Below, piece by piece: positions 15,286-23,164 of a stretch of DNA of 34,622 nt. Source of the stretch: Candidatus Zhuqueibacterota bacterium (GTDB taxonomy: Bacteria; Zhuqueibacterota; Zhuqueibacteria; Residuimicrobiales; Krinioviventaceae); the NCBI GenBank assembly GCA_016934825.1, contig JAFGSB010000050.1, positions 1 through 34,622 of the forward strand. Direction: 5' to 3'. Each line of letters begins with the position of its first letter. Position 1 is the first letter of the stretch. The notes under the pieces are model-generated. The model did no database searches. It saw only the letters and a program-made list of their open reading frames with translations, and had not been told where the DNA came from. The position numbers and the translations under genes are program-made.

Positions 15286-15843
15286 ATGGCCAATACACCT
15301 TCAAATATGCTCCCGTTAGGGACATTAGCTCCATCTTTTACTTTGCCGGATACGATCAGCGGTAAAAATATGAGCCTCGACGAGCTCAAAGCCGATAATG
15401 CGACGGTCATTATGTTTTTATGCAATCATTGTCCGTTTGTCAAACACGTAAATCCGCAACTGGTAGCGCTTGCCAATGATTATTTGACAAAGGGTATATC
15501 ATTTATCGCCATCAGTTCCAATGACATAACAAAATATCCTGATGACGCGCCGGACAAGATGAAGCAGGTCGGGAAAAACATGCGTTATCCCTTTCCATAC
15601 CTGTACGACGAATCCCAGGACGTTGCCAGGGCATATGATGCGGCCTGCACACCCGATCTTTATATATTTGACGGAGAAATGAAGCTTGTCTACCGCGGTC
15701 AACTGGATGATTCCCGACCCGGAAACAACATCCCCGTAACCGGCAAAGATGTACGGGAAGCCCTGGACAATATTTTGAACAATCGGCCGGTAAATCCGGA
15801 CCAAAAACCGAGTCTGGGCTGCAATATAAAATGGAAAGAATAA
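15286..15843 (+). CDS. Thioredoxin-fold peroxiredoxin-like protein (PRX_like1 type), cytoplasmic
   Basis: 185 residues with no signal peptide. Thioredoxin fold of the AhpC/TSA class: LGTLAPSFTLPD (11-22), active site FLCNHCPFVKHV with Cys46 and Cys49 forming a CxxC, then CTPDLYIFD (121-129) with the cis-proline and an extra Cys121. The C-terminal GCNIKW (178-183) with Cys179 is a hallmark of this peroxiredoxin-like subgroup. Likely role: thiol peroxidase or disulfide exchange; the substrate is unknown. ATG 15286 follows AAGGAAAT. It is a monocistronic gene after a long spacer. A second member of the family lies at 30209. Confidence 0.85.
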   Translation: MANTPSNMLPLGTLAPSFTLPDTISGKNMSLDELKADNATVIMFLCNHCPFVKHVNPQLVALANDYLTKGISFIAISSNDITKYPDDAPDKMKQVGKNMRYPFPYLYDESQDVARAYDAACTPDLYIFDGEMKLVYRGQLDDSRPGNNIPVTGKDVREALDNILNNRPVNPDQKPSLGCNIKWKE

Positions 15844-15994
15844 ACTTTATTTCCCAACACAAATTTATTACGGTTCTGTGTTATCTGTGGAATACGCGTG
15901 ATCTATAATCTTTTGGGCCCAGCGATTTTAAATTTTTCAAAACTCGTTTTCAAATACTGAATATATGGGTAAATCCTCCCTGCATTGAATATAC

Positions 15995-16023
15995 TTGACA
16001 ATTTACCTGACAGGTATTAAATT
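15995..16023 (+). promoter_or_regulatory. Possible sigma-70 promoter of lspA
   Basis: TTGACA (15995-16000), 17-bp spacer, TAAATT (16018-16023, 4 of 6 matches to TATAAT), 100 bp before the lspA ATG. The -35 is perfect and the -10 is weak. Confidence 0.35.
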
Positions 16024-16122
16024 CCTGAGATTTATCACTGTTTGTTTGACATTAAAGAAACGGTCCAAAAATCTAATTCATCAGACCCGCATAAATACAT
16101 TGAACGAAAGAAGACATGCTTT

Positions 16123-16620
16123 ATGAAAAAAACAATACTCTACCCCCTATTTGTGTTAATCACGGCCGCAATTGATATCCTGACAAAATTTCTCATTGTT
16201 GACAAACTGCAACCGGGAGCGCAGGTAAACATTTTCGGGAATCTGCTGAAATTCCATCTTGTTTTGAACAGGGGTCTGGTATTCGGGCTGCCGGTCGGCA
16301 GCACGCCACCCGTTATTATTGTGTTATCCAAAACACTCGTTATCGCGCTTGTTGTATATATTTATCTGAAAATCCCGCAGAACTTTATAAAAAAGGGACA
16401 TACATTCACACAAATAGCCCTGCTATTTATTTTCAGCGGCTTTATCGGCAACGCATTCGACCGGTTGTATCATGGCGCAGTTGTGGATTTTATCGATATC
16501 GGCATCGGAAACGTACGCTGGTACATTTTTAACCTTGCGGATGTATATGTGGTAACAGGCGGACTAATGATACTCTTAGCGGTTTTATTATACGGCAAAG
16601 AGAAACATAAAGACAATTAA
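16123..16620 (+). CDS. lspA: Lipoprotein signal peptidase (signal peptidase II)
   Basis: 165 residues from ATG 16123. The longer in-frame start at 16042 adds a polar N-terminus not seen in the family, and 16123 gives the normal length and an immediate first membrane helix. About four transmembrane helices. Conserved motifs: N-R-G-L-V-F-G (49-55, usually NxGxxF), GNAFDRLYHGAVVDFID (109-125) with catalytic Asp122, and FNLADVYV (136-143) with catalytic Asp140. It cleaves signal peptides of diacylglyceryl-modified prolipoproteins at the inner membrane, and would process the predicted lipoproteins encoded in this window. It carries Arg-Gly-Leu-Val where the first motif usually has Pro-Gly-Ala-Ala. 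The upstream Shine-Dalgarno is weak (GAAGA). Confidence 0.93.
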   Translation: MKKTILYPLFVLITAAIDILTKFLIVDKLQPGAQVNIFGNLLKFHLVLNRGLVFGLPVGSTPPVIIVLSKTLVIALVVYIYLKIPQNFIKKGHTFTQIALLFIFSGFIGNAFDRLYHGAVVDFIDIGIGNVRWYIFNLADVYVVTGGLMILLAVLLYGKEKHKDN

Positions 16621-16641
16621 ATACAAATATTCATACACCAG

Positions 16642-16812
16642 TGTCCGGTTAAACCCGGACGCGACACTCACAACATATTCATATTATTATAACGTTTTCG
16701 GATAAAACAGCATTAATTGATTTATTTGTAAAAAATAGATTTTTATAATTATATAAACTGATTTTATAGAACTTGTAACTCGGATGATACGGCGGTGTCC
16801 GTTAACCGGACA
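16642..16812. mobile_element. MITE-like element with TGTCCGGTTAA terminal inverted repeats
   Basis: TGTCCGGTTAA (16642-16652) and its exact reverse complement TTAACCGGACA (16802-16812) bound about 171 bp of AT-rich noncoding DNA. Both ends can also fold locally (GTCCGG with CCGGAC; GTCCG with CGGAC). Two solo copies of the 11-mer occur in other gaps (10433 with one mismatch, 12756 exact). No transposase is encoded and no clear target duplication is visible. It fills most of the lspA-to-glycosidase gap and ends 32 bp before the glycosidase start. Confidence 0.5.
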
Positions 16813-16843
16813 TCAGTGATATTCATTAAAGAGGGGAAATAAA

Positions 16844-19800
16844 ATGCGAAAAGTAAAATTTATAAATGTTCTGCTTGCATTATTCATTTTATTTTTATTT
16901 AACTGTCAAAAGCAATCAACATCGGGGGAATCGCACAGGTTCACATCCATTAACGAATTAACCAATAATTTTCAAAATCCCCCATTAGAATACCGAACGG
17001 CGCCGTTCTGGATATGGCACGACAAAGTATCCGAAAAAGAAATTGATATCCAGCTTGAGGATTTCAAAGGCAAGGGCATCGGCGGGGTGTTCATCCACCC
17101 GCGTTACGGACTGATCACGGAATACCTGTCCGATGAATGGTTCGATCTGATCGCTTATGCCGTTGCCAAAGCGAAAGAATTGGGCATGCAGGCATGGCTG
17201 TATGACGAAAATTCTTTCCCCAGCGGATTCGCCGGCGGGCATGTACCCGCGGAGATGCCGGAATCTTATAACAAAGGTCAGGGGCTTGTACTGGACAAAG
17301 CCTCCGTCCTGCCGGATGATATAGCAGAGAAATATACCCTGATCCTGAAAAAGTCGGGTAACGCTTTTATTGAAATACTCGATCCGGCAAATGAAAAATC
17401 CGGTAAAGGCGAATATTATTTGTTCCGGGTCGCCTACTATGGAAAATCCAAATGGTACGGCGGGTTCTCATACGTGGACCTTATCTACCCCGGGGTAACG
17501 GATAAATTTATCGAGCTGACCATGACCGGTTATGAAAAAAGCATCGGCAAAGAATTCGGTAAAACCGTACCGGGCATTTTCACCGACGAACCCAATATCA
17601 GCACGCCGCAGGGGAAAAATTGTATCCGCTGGACACCCGATCTGTTTGACCGTTTTCATGAACGCTGGGGTTATGATCTTAAAATCTGTTTGCCTTCATT
17701 GTTTGACGAAACCGGAGACTGGCGGCGTATCCGGCATAACTATTACGCCACTTTGCTTGAATTGTTCATAGAACGCTGGAGCAAGCCCTGGTATCAATAC
17801 ACCGAAACGCACAATTTGAAATGGACCGGTCATTACTGGGAGCACGGCTGGCCGAGTCCGCATCACGGCGGCGACAATATGGCCATGTACGCCTGGCACC
17901 AGGTCCCGGCAATCGACATGCTGTTCAACACATTCAGCGAAGACGGCGTCCAGTTCGGCAATGTCCGCGCCGTTAAAGAGCTGGCAAGTGTGGCCAATCA
18001 AATGGACCGCCGCCGGGCGCTGAGCGAAACCTACGGCGCCGCCGGATGGGAATTGCGTTTTGAGGACATGAAACGGTTGGGTGACTGGGAATACGCGCTG
18101 GGCGTGAATTTCATGAACCAGCATTTATCCTACATGACCCTGATGGGCGACCGTAAACATGACTTTCCGCAGGCTTTTTCCTATCACGAACCCTGGTGGC
18201 CTTTTTATCGTTATATGGCGGATTATTACGCCAGATTATCCATGCTGTTGGCTTCGGGTCGACAGGTCAACAAAACTCTGGTGCTGGAACCAACCACCTC
18301 GACATGGATGTATTATTCTTCCGTGAAATCAAATCAACGGTTCGGGGAAATCGGCGCACAATTTACGGATTTCCTGAACCGTCTCGAAAAACTACAGATA
18401 GAATATGACCTCGGCTGTGAAAATATAATCAACGATCACGGTAAAATAATTGATGGAAAATTTGCCGTGGGAGAAAGGATCTATGAAATTGTTGTTCTTC
18501 CGCCGGGCATGGATAACCTGAACGCCCCGACATTTGCCCTGCTGGAAAAATTCCTGCAGCAGGGCGGTAAAGTATTATGCTTTACGGAACCACCGGATTA
18601 TATAAACGGCGTTAAAACCGATAAATGTCGAAACCTTGCCGAATCAAATAAAAACTCCTGGCTGAGTTTCAATTCCGTAACTGAAAACGCCGCAAACCGG
18701 CTTATTAGCACGAATATTCAATTCACAAATCCTGATAATTCAGGCGGTTTATTATTCCACCATCGACGCCTGTTTGACGACGGCCAACTGTTGTTTCTCG
18801 TCAATTCAAGTCTTGATGAAGCCTCAAAGGGGGAATTGTTCATCAAAGGTGCATCCGTTCAGGTTATGAACGCAATAACGGGAGAAACCGGACCATATCC
18901 CGCTTTACAGACCGGCAATAAACTCAAAATATCTTTTGATCTGCTCCCGGCCAACAGTCTCGCACTGCTGGTGAACAACTCGGGCGTTCAGGAGGTAACA
19001 GAAGAGAATGTCCAGGCCGCACGGATTATACAAACGGAAGACCCGGGAAAAATTCTACGAACAAAACCAAATACTTTTACACTTGATTATTGTACTCTAA
19101 AATTAGGCGACAATGTGTATGAAAATATCTATTTCTACACGGCGTCATTTAAAATATTCCAGCACTACGGATTCGAGGATAATCCCTGGGTTTCATCCTC
19201 GCAATATAAAACCGACATTCTGGACAAAGACAACTTTGGGGAAGATACCGGATTTGAGGCCGTATTTCCCTTTGAGATCGATTCTGACCTGGATACGGAT
19301 GGATTAAAAGTTGTTGCTGAAAGGCCGGATCTGTTCAAAATTTCCGTAAATGAACATCCCGTACAACCCATAAAAGGTGAATGGTTCCTGGACCGGTCTT
19401 TTGCCGTGTACGATATAGCGAGCCTGGTTACGAGCGGGAAAAACAACATCACGATAATCCGCAAACCCATGTCGATTCATGCCGAACTGGAACCGGTTTA
19501 CCTGCTGGGCGATTTCGGGCTGTTACCGGTGGAACACGGCTGGAAGTTAACGCCCGCGGAAAAGCTCACATATGGCGCCTGGAACGAACAGGGACTGCCG
19601 TTTTACGCGGATGGTGTGGCTTACAGTAAAACATACAAACTTTCTGCCGGTAAAAATTATAAGGTCTCCCTTTCAGGATGGAACGGCAGCGTGGCTGAAG
19701 TGCGCGTTAATGAAAAGTCCGCGGGTATTATTGGCTGGCAGCCTTACGAAGTCGATATATCGGCTTTTGTTAAAGATGGCGACAATGATATAAAGGTGGT

Positions 19801-19972
19801 AGTATATGGTACATTGAAAAACCTGCTGGGCCCGCACCATAATGTAAGAAACCGCGGTATCGTCACGCCGTGGAGTTTTAAATATGCCCCGGAAATCCAG
19901 CCAAAAGGTCTGGAATATGACGTGCTGGAATACGGTTTATATTCCGATTTTACGGTAACTGAAATTCAATAA
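16844..19972 (+). CDS. GH106-like (alpha-L-rhamnosidase-type) lipoprotein glycosidase
   Basis: 1,042-residue exported lipoprotein (lipobox LFNC, Cys21). Residues about 50-470 form a GH106/GH2-like TIM barrel: PFWIWHDK (54-61), GIGGVFIHPRYGL (78-90), QAWLYDENSFPSGFAGG (116-132), PGIFTDEPN (243-251), TGHYWEHGWP (328-337) and a LSETYGAAGW segment (393-402). Glu249 and Glu395 are plausible catalytic acids. The middle (about 475-720) resembles the alpha/beta and beta-sandwich parts seen after the barrel in GH2/GH42-type enzymes, and the C-terminus (about 770-1020) carries galactose-binding-like beta-sandwich modules. Such proteins are often annotated only as glycosyl hydrolase; GH106 members release L-rhamnose from plant or algal polysaccharides. 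Start ATG 16844 follows AGAGGGGAAA, a strong ribosome-binding site. The exact substrate is uncertain. Confidence 0.78.
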   Translation: MRKVKFINVLLALFILFLFNCQKQSTSGESHRFTSINELTNNFQNPPLEYRTAPFWIWHDKVSEKEIDIQLEDFKGKGIGGVFIHPRYGLITEYLSDEWFDLIAYAVAKAKELGMQAWLYDENSFPSGFAGGHVPAEMPESYNKGQGLVLDKASVLPDDIAEKYTLILKKSGNAFIEILDPANEKSGKGEYYLFRVAYYGKSKWYGGFSYVDLIYPGVTDKFIELTMTGYEKSIGKEFGKTVPGIFTDEPNISTPQGKNCIRWTPDLFDRFHERWGYDLKICLPSLFDETGDWRRIRHNYYATLLELFIERWSKPWYQYTETHNLKWTGHYWEHGWPSPHHGGDNMAMYAWHQVPAIDMLFNTFSEDGVQFGNVRAVKELASVANQMDRRRALSETYGAAGWELRFEDMKRLGDWEYALGVNFMNQHLSYMTLMGDRKHDFPQAFSYHEPWWPFYRYMADYYARLSMLLASGRQVNKTLVLEPTTSTWMYYSSVKSNQRFGEIGAQFTDFLNRLEKLQIEYDLGCENIINDHGKIIDGKFAVGERIYEIVVLPPGMDNLNAPTFALLEKFLQQGGKVLCFTEPPDYINGVKTDKCRNLAESNKNSWLSFNSVTENAANRLISTNIQFTNPDNSGGLLFHHRRLFDDGQLLFLVNSSLDEASKGELFIKGASVQVMNAITGETGPYPALQTGNKLKISFDLLPANSLALLVNNSGVQEVTEENVQAARIIQTEDPGKILRTKPNTFTLDYCTLKLGDNVYENIYFYTASFKIFQHYGFEDNPWVSSSQYKTDILDKDNFGEDTGFEAVFPFEIDSDLDTDGLKVVAERPDLFKISVNEHPVQPIKGEWFLDRSFAVYDIASLVTSGKNNITIIRKPMSIHAELEPVYLLGDFGLLPVEHGWKLTPAEKLTYGAWNEQGLPFYADGVAYSKTYKLSAGKNYKVSLSGWNGSVAEVRVNEKSAGIIGWQPYEVDISAFVKDGDNDIKVVVYGTLKNLLGPHHNVRNRGIVTPWSFKYAPEIQPKGLEYDVLEYGLYSDFTVTEIQ

Positions 19973-19992
19973 TAATAAATATATTCTAAATT

Positions 19993-20042
19993 AAATCGGA
20001 ATAGATGTTGGGTGCCTAAATCCCGATTTTTTATTGCATTAA
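19993..20042 (+). terminator. Possible intrinsic terminator after the glycosidase gene
   Basis: AAATCGG (19993-19999) pairs with CCGATTT (20033-20039) and the T run continues to 20042. The loop is long (33 nt), so this is a weak call. It begins 20 nt after the stop codon. Confidence 0.4.
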
Positions 20043-20233
20043 AAAAAGTAAAACTTTTTAATGCTTGTTACGTAATGTTTAAAATAGATATTAAGGCAGA
20101 AAATTATACAAAAACCATTACTGTATTGAATATAAAATCTGAAAAACGGACTGTTTATTGTATTTTTCATTATTTTTCAGGCATTCCATCACATAACTGA
20201 TGATTCAAAAAATATACAAAACCGGAGGATTCT

Positions 20234-21550
20234 ATGAAAAAGTTAAAATCCGTTTTCCTGATCCTTTTATTGGCGTCAACCCTTTCCGCCATGACCAGGT
20301 TGGAGGACGTACACACATTCACGCTGGAGAATGGAATGAAATTTTTTGTGCTGGAAGACCATTCCATCCCGAATGCCAATATGTATATATTCTGGAAGGT
20401 CGGTTCCCGCAACGAAGTTCCCGGCATTACCGGGTTGTCGCATTTTTTCGAACACATGATGTTCAACGGAGCCAATAAGTACGGACCAAAGGAATTTGAC
20501 CGGGTTATGGAGGCAAACGGGGGAGCCAATAACGCATATACTACGGAGAACAATACCGTATATACCGACTTTTTCCCCTCCGATGCGGTAAAAGTGATCT
20601 TTGATCTTGAAGCGGACCGGATCGGCCATCTTGCATTTGAAGATTCAATGATTGAAAGTGAAAGAGGTGTTGTGCTTTCGGAACGATCAATGTATCTGAA
20701 TAACAGCAACTGGTTCAAGCTGAATGAACAGGTTTTGGCTGTGGCGTTTATGGCCCATCCCTACCGGTGGGAGGTTATCGGTTATGAATCCGATATTCGG
20801 AACTGGACCAAAACGGACCTGCAAAACTATTTCAAGACCTATTACGCACCCAATAACGGCATAGTCGTCATGGTCGGTGATATTAAAGTCGAACAGATAA
20901 AAAAACTGGCAAAACAATATTTTGAACCGATTCCGTCGCACGAACCGCCCAGACCCGTGCATACAACCGAACCCGAACAACAGGGCGAAAAAAGATTGTA
21001 CGTCCATAAAGATGTGTCCTCTCCCAACATCCTGATCGCATATCACGCTCCGGAAACCAGATACAAAGATTATTACGCGGTGGAATTACTCAGTTCAATT
21101 TTATCCGCAGGTAAATCGTCCAGATTATACACAGCGCTCATTGACGAAAATCAACTGGCCGTTTCGGTTGAGACCTATTATCCGCTGGCGTTCGACCCGA
21201 CGCTTTTTTACGTTTACGCCATCTGTAATAAAGATGTGCCTGAAGACACCCTGGAAAAAGCGATCTATGAAGAAATTGAAAAGATCAAACGGGACGGTGT
21301 AACGGAAAATGAATTACAAAAGGTCAAGAACCGTAAATTGGTAGATTTTTATCATGATATGGAACAAATCGACGGCAAGGCGAACATGATCGGAACGTAC
21401 GAACTGTACTTTGGCGATTACGAACTGCTTTTCAACGCTCCGGACGAATATCAAAAAGTGACTGTTGCCGATATTAAAGAGGCGGCCGAAAAATACCTGA
21501 AAAAATCAAACCGAACCGTGGGCATTTTAAAGAAAGCCGAGGAGGAATAA
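20234..21550 (+). CDS. M16 family zinc peptidase, catalytic subunit
   Basis: 438 residues, usual for a processing-peptidase-like M16B protein. Residues 1-19 form a signal peptide, so it acts in the periplasm or envelope. The inverted zinc motif HFFEH is present (His70, Glu73 catalytic, His74), with the third ligand most likely Glu150 in VVLSERSM. The C-terminal half is the second, non-catalytic lobe. Start ATG 20234 follows a perfect CGGAGG. One base separates its stop from the next M16 gene. The pair matches the known arrangement in which a catalytic and a non-catalytic subunit form a heterodimer that degrades peptides in a closed chamber. Confidence 0.93.
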   Translation: MKKLKSVFLILLLASTLSAMTRLEDVHTFTLENGMKFFVLEDHSIPNANMYIFWKVGSRNEVPGITGLSHFFEHMMFNGANKYGPKEFDRVMEANGGANNAYTTENNTVYTDFFPSDAVKVIFDLEADRIGHLAFEDSMIESERGVVLSERSMYLNNSNWFKLNEQVLAVAFMAHPYRWEVIGYESDIRNWTKTDLQNYFKTYYAPNNGIVVMVGDIKVEQIKKLAKQYFEPIPSHEPPRPVHTTEPEQQGEKRLYVHKDVSSPNILIAYHAPETRYKDYYAVELLSSILSAGKSSRLYTALIDENQLAVSVETYYPLAFDPTLFYVYAICNKDVPEDTLEKAIYEEIEKIKRDGVTENELQKVKNRKLVDFYHDMEQIDGKANMIGTYELYFGDYELLFNAPDEYQKVTVADIKEAAEKYLKKSNRTVGILKKAEEE

Positions 21551-21551
21551 A

Positions 21552-22958
21552 ATGAAAAGATTTTTATATTTACCGATTTTCCTGTTTTTTATGGCAGGCC
21601 TTATAGTCGGAACGAATGCACCCGCGGCGGAATCAGAAAGCGCTTTTAAATTGCCCGAATATGAAAAATCTGTTTTACAAAACGGATTGACCGTCTACCT
21701 GATGGAACAGCATGAAGTGCCTTTGGTGTATGTATCATTTGTTTTCCCAGCCGGAGCGGTCAAAGATGGAAATAAATACGGCCTCGCCTCGTTAACCGCG
21801 GAGGGACTTTTATTCGGCACTAAAAACTATACAAAAAAACAAATCGAGGAAACACTTGATTTTATCGGCGCTTCATTTAATACATACGCGGCAAAAGAAT
21901 ACGCAGGACTGTCCATGTCCTTTGTGAATACCGACCGGGACCAGGTCTTTCCCATTATGAAAGATTTAGTTTTGAATCCGCTCTTTGATGCGGACGAATT
22001 CGATAAAAGAAAAACAAGATTGCTGGTTGAACTGGAACAGGCAAAAGAAAGGCCCCGAAGCGTTATCCGTTATTATTACGATAACTTCTTATACCGGGAT
22101 CATGTATACGGCAATCCCATCCCCGGTACGATAAAAAGTGTAACCGAAATTTCCGTCAAAAATCTGAAGGACTTTTATCATTCCAATTATACTCCCAAAG
22201 GCTCCGCTCTGGCAATTGTCGGGGATTTTAACATAAAAAACATGAAACAGGAAATACAGGATTTGTTCAAAGACTGGAAAGTTAAAGAAACGGCCGCCAA
22301 AATTGAGGATAAACCCGTCCCCGTACTGAATAAAACCAGAGTTTTATTAATTAATAAGGAAGACGCGACCGACACCCAATTCATGGTCGGCGGTTACGGG
22401 ATTAAACGCGGCAATCCTGATTATATTGCCATTCAGGTCATCAATACCATTTTGGGCGGCAGGTTTACGTCGTGGCTAATGGATGAACTGCGGATTAAAA
22501 GGGGATTAACATACGGCGTTTCCAGTTTTTTCCGCCCGTATAAAAATACCGGTATTTTCGCCGTATCAAGTTTTACCGATACGGAAACTACCTTTGAAGC
22601 TCTGGACGTTACCCTGGAGATATTAAACCGGCTGCATGAACAGGGAATCGACGAAGCGACATTGAACTCGGCCAAAAACTATATCAAAGGACAATACCCG
22701 CCGCAATATGAAACGTCCGGGGACCTGGCCAATCTGTTAACGGAAATGTATATTTATGATTTTGACGAATCGTTTATCAACAACTTTCAGGATAATGTTG
22801 ACAAAATGACCGTAGAAAAATCAGGACAGATCATAAGCAAATATTTCCCAAACGATAATTTACAACTCGTTCTGATCGGCAAAGCTTCCGAGTTGCGTGA
22901 CAGCGTAGCCCAATACGGTGAAATTTCGGAGAAAGAAATCAAAGCCGACGGGTTTTAA
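21552..22958 (+). CDS. M16 family peptidase-like, non-catalytic subunit
   Basis: 468 residues, signal peptide at about 1-26. It aligns with the preceding protein, but at the HxxEH position it has LTAEG (81-85): both zinc histidines are lost and only the glutamate stays, so it cannot be a zinc protease alone. The C-terminal R-G-L-T-Y-G motif (about 317-322), which contacts substrate in M16 subunits, is intact. It is translationally coupled to the catalytic gene (TAA-A-ATG). Likely the alpha-type partner that completes the substrate chamber. Reads into a bidirectional terminator at 23080-23115. Confidence 0.92.
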   Translation: MKRFLYLPIFLFFMAGLIVGTNAPAAESESAFKLPEYEKSVLQNGLTVYLMEQHEVPLVYVSFVFPAGAVKDGNKYGLASLTAEGLLFGTKNYTKKQIEETLDFIGASFNTYAAKEYAGLSMSFVNTDRDQVFPIMKDLVLNPLFDADEFDKRKTRLLVELEQAKERPRSVIRYYYDNFLYRDHVYGNPIPGTIKSVTEISVKNLKDFYHSNYTPKGSALAIVGDFNIKNMKQEIQDLFKDWKVKETAAKIEDKPVPVLNKTRVLLINKEDATDTQFMVGGYGIKRGNPDYIAIQVINTILGGRFTSWLMDELRIKRGLTYGVSSFFRPYKNTGIFAVSSFTDTETTFEALDVTLEILNRLHEQGIDEATLNSAKNYIKGQYPPQYETSGDLANLLTEMYIYDFDESFINNFQDNVDKMTVEKSGQIISKYFPNDNLQLVLIGKASELRDSVAQYGEISEKEIKADGF

Positions 22959-23015
22959 TGTAAAGTTTTTTTATTTTATAATTGTGTAATTCTATATCAA
23001 TTTGTCCATTCATTG

Positions 23016-23040
23016 CAAAAAGGGGCTGCGTCCCTTTGTT
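23016..23040. other. Small hairpin in the convergent gap
   Basis: CAAAAAGGG pairs with CCCTTTGTTG around a GCTGCGT loop. It lacks a T run and may only stabilise the 3' end of the M16 transcript. Confidence 0.25.
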
Positions 23041-23079
23041 GCATGCTCATGACAATAAAATATTTCGAACATTTAATAA

Positions 23080-23115
23080 AATACCCGCCCTTAAAATTTA
23101 TTCCGGGCGGGTATT
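23080..23115. terminator. Bidirectional intrinsic terminator between convergent genes
   Basis: AATACCCGCCC (23080-23090) pairs perfectly with GGGCGGGTATT (23105-23115) across a 14-nt loop. It sits between the M16 pair (plus) and the giant T9SS protein (minus) and could end both transcripts, though the T tracts on each side are short. Confidence 0.65.
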
Positions 23116-23164
23116 GATTATTGATTCGTAAAAATATATTGGTTCACTTTTTTGACGAACCGTT

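Noticed and set aside
20012-20200. 62-codon frame between the glycosidase and M16 genes
   Set aside because: GTG start without ribosome site, no motif, AT-rich composition; it overlaps the possible terminator of the glycosidase gene.
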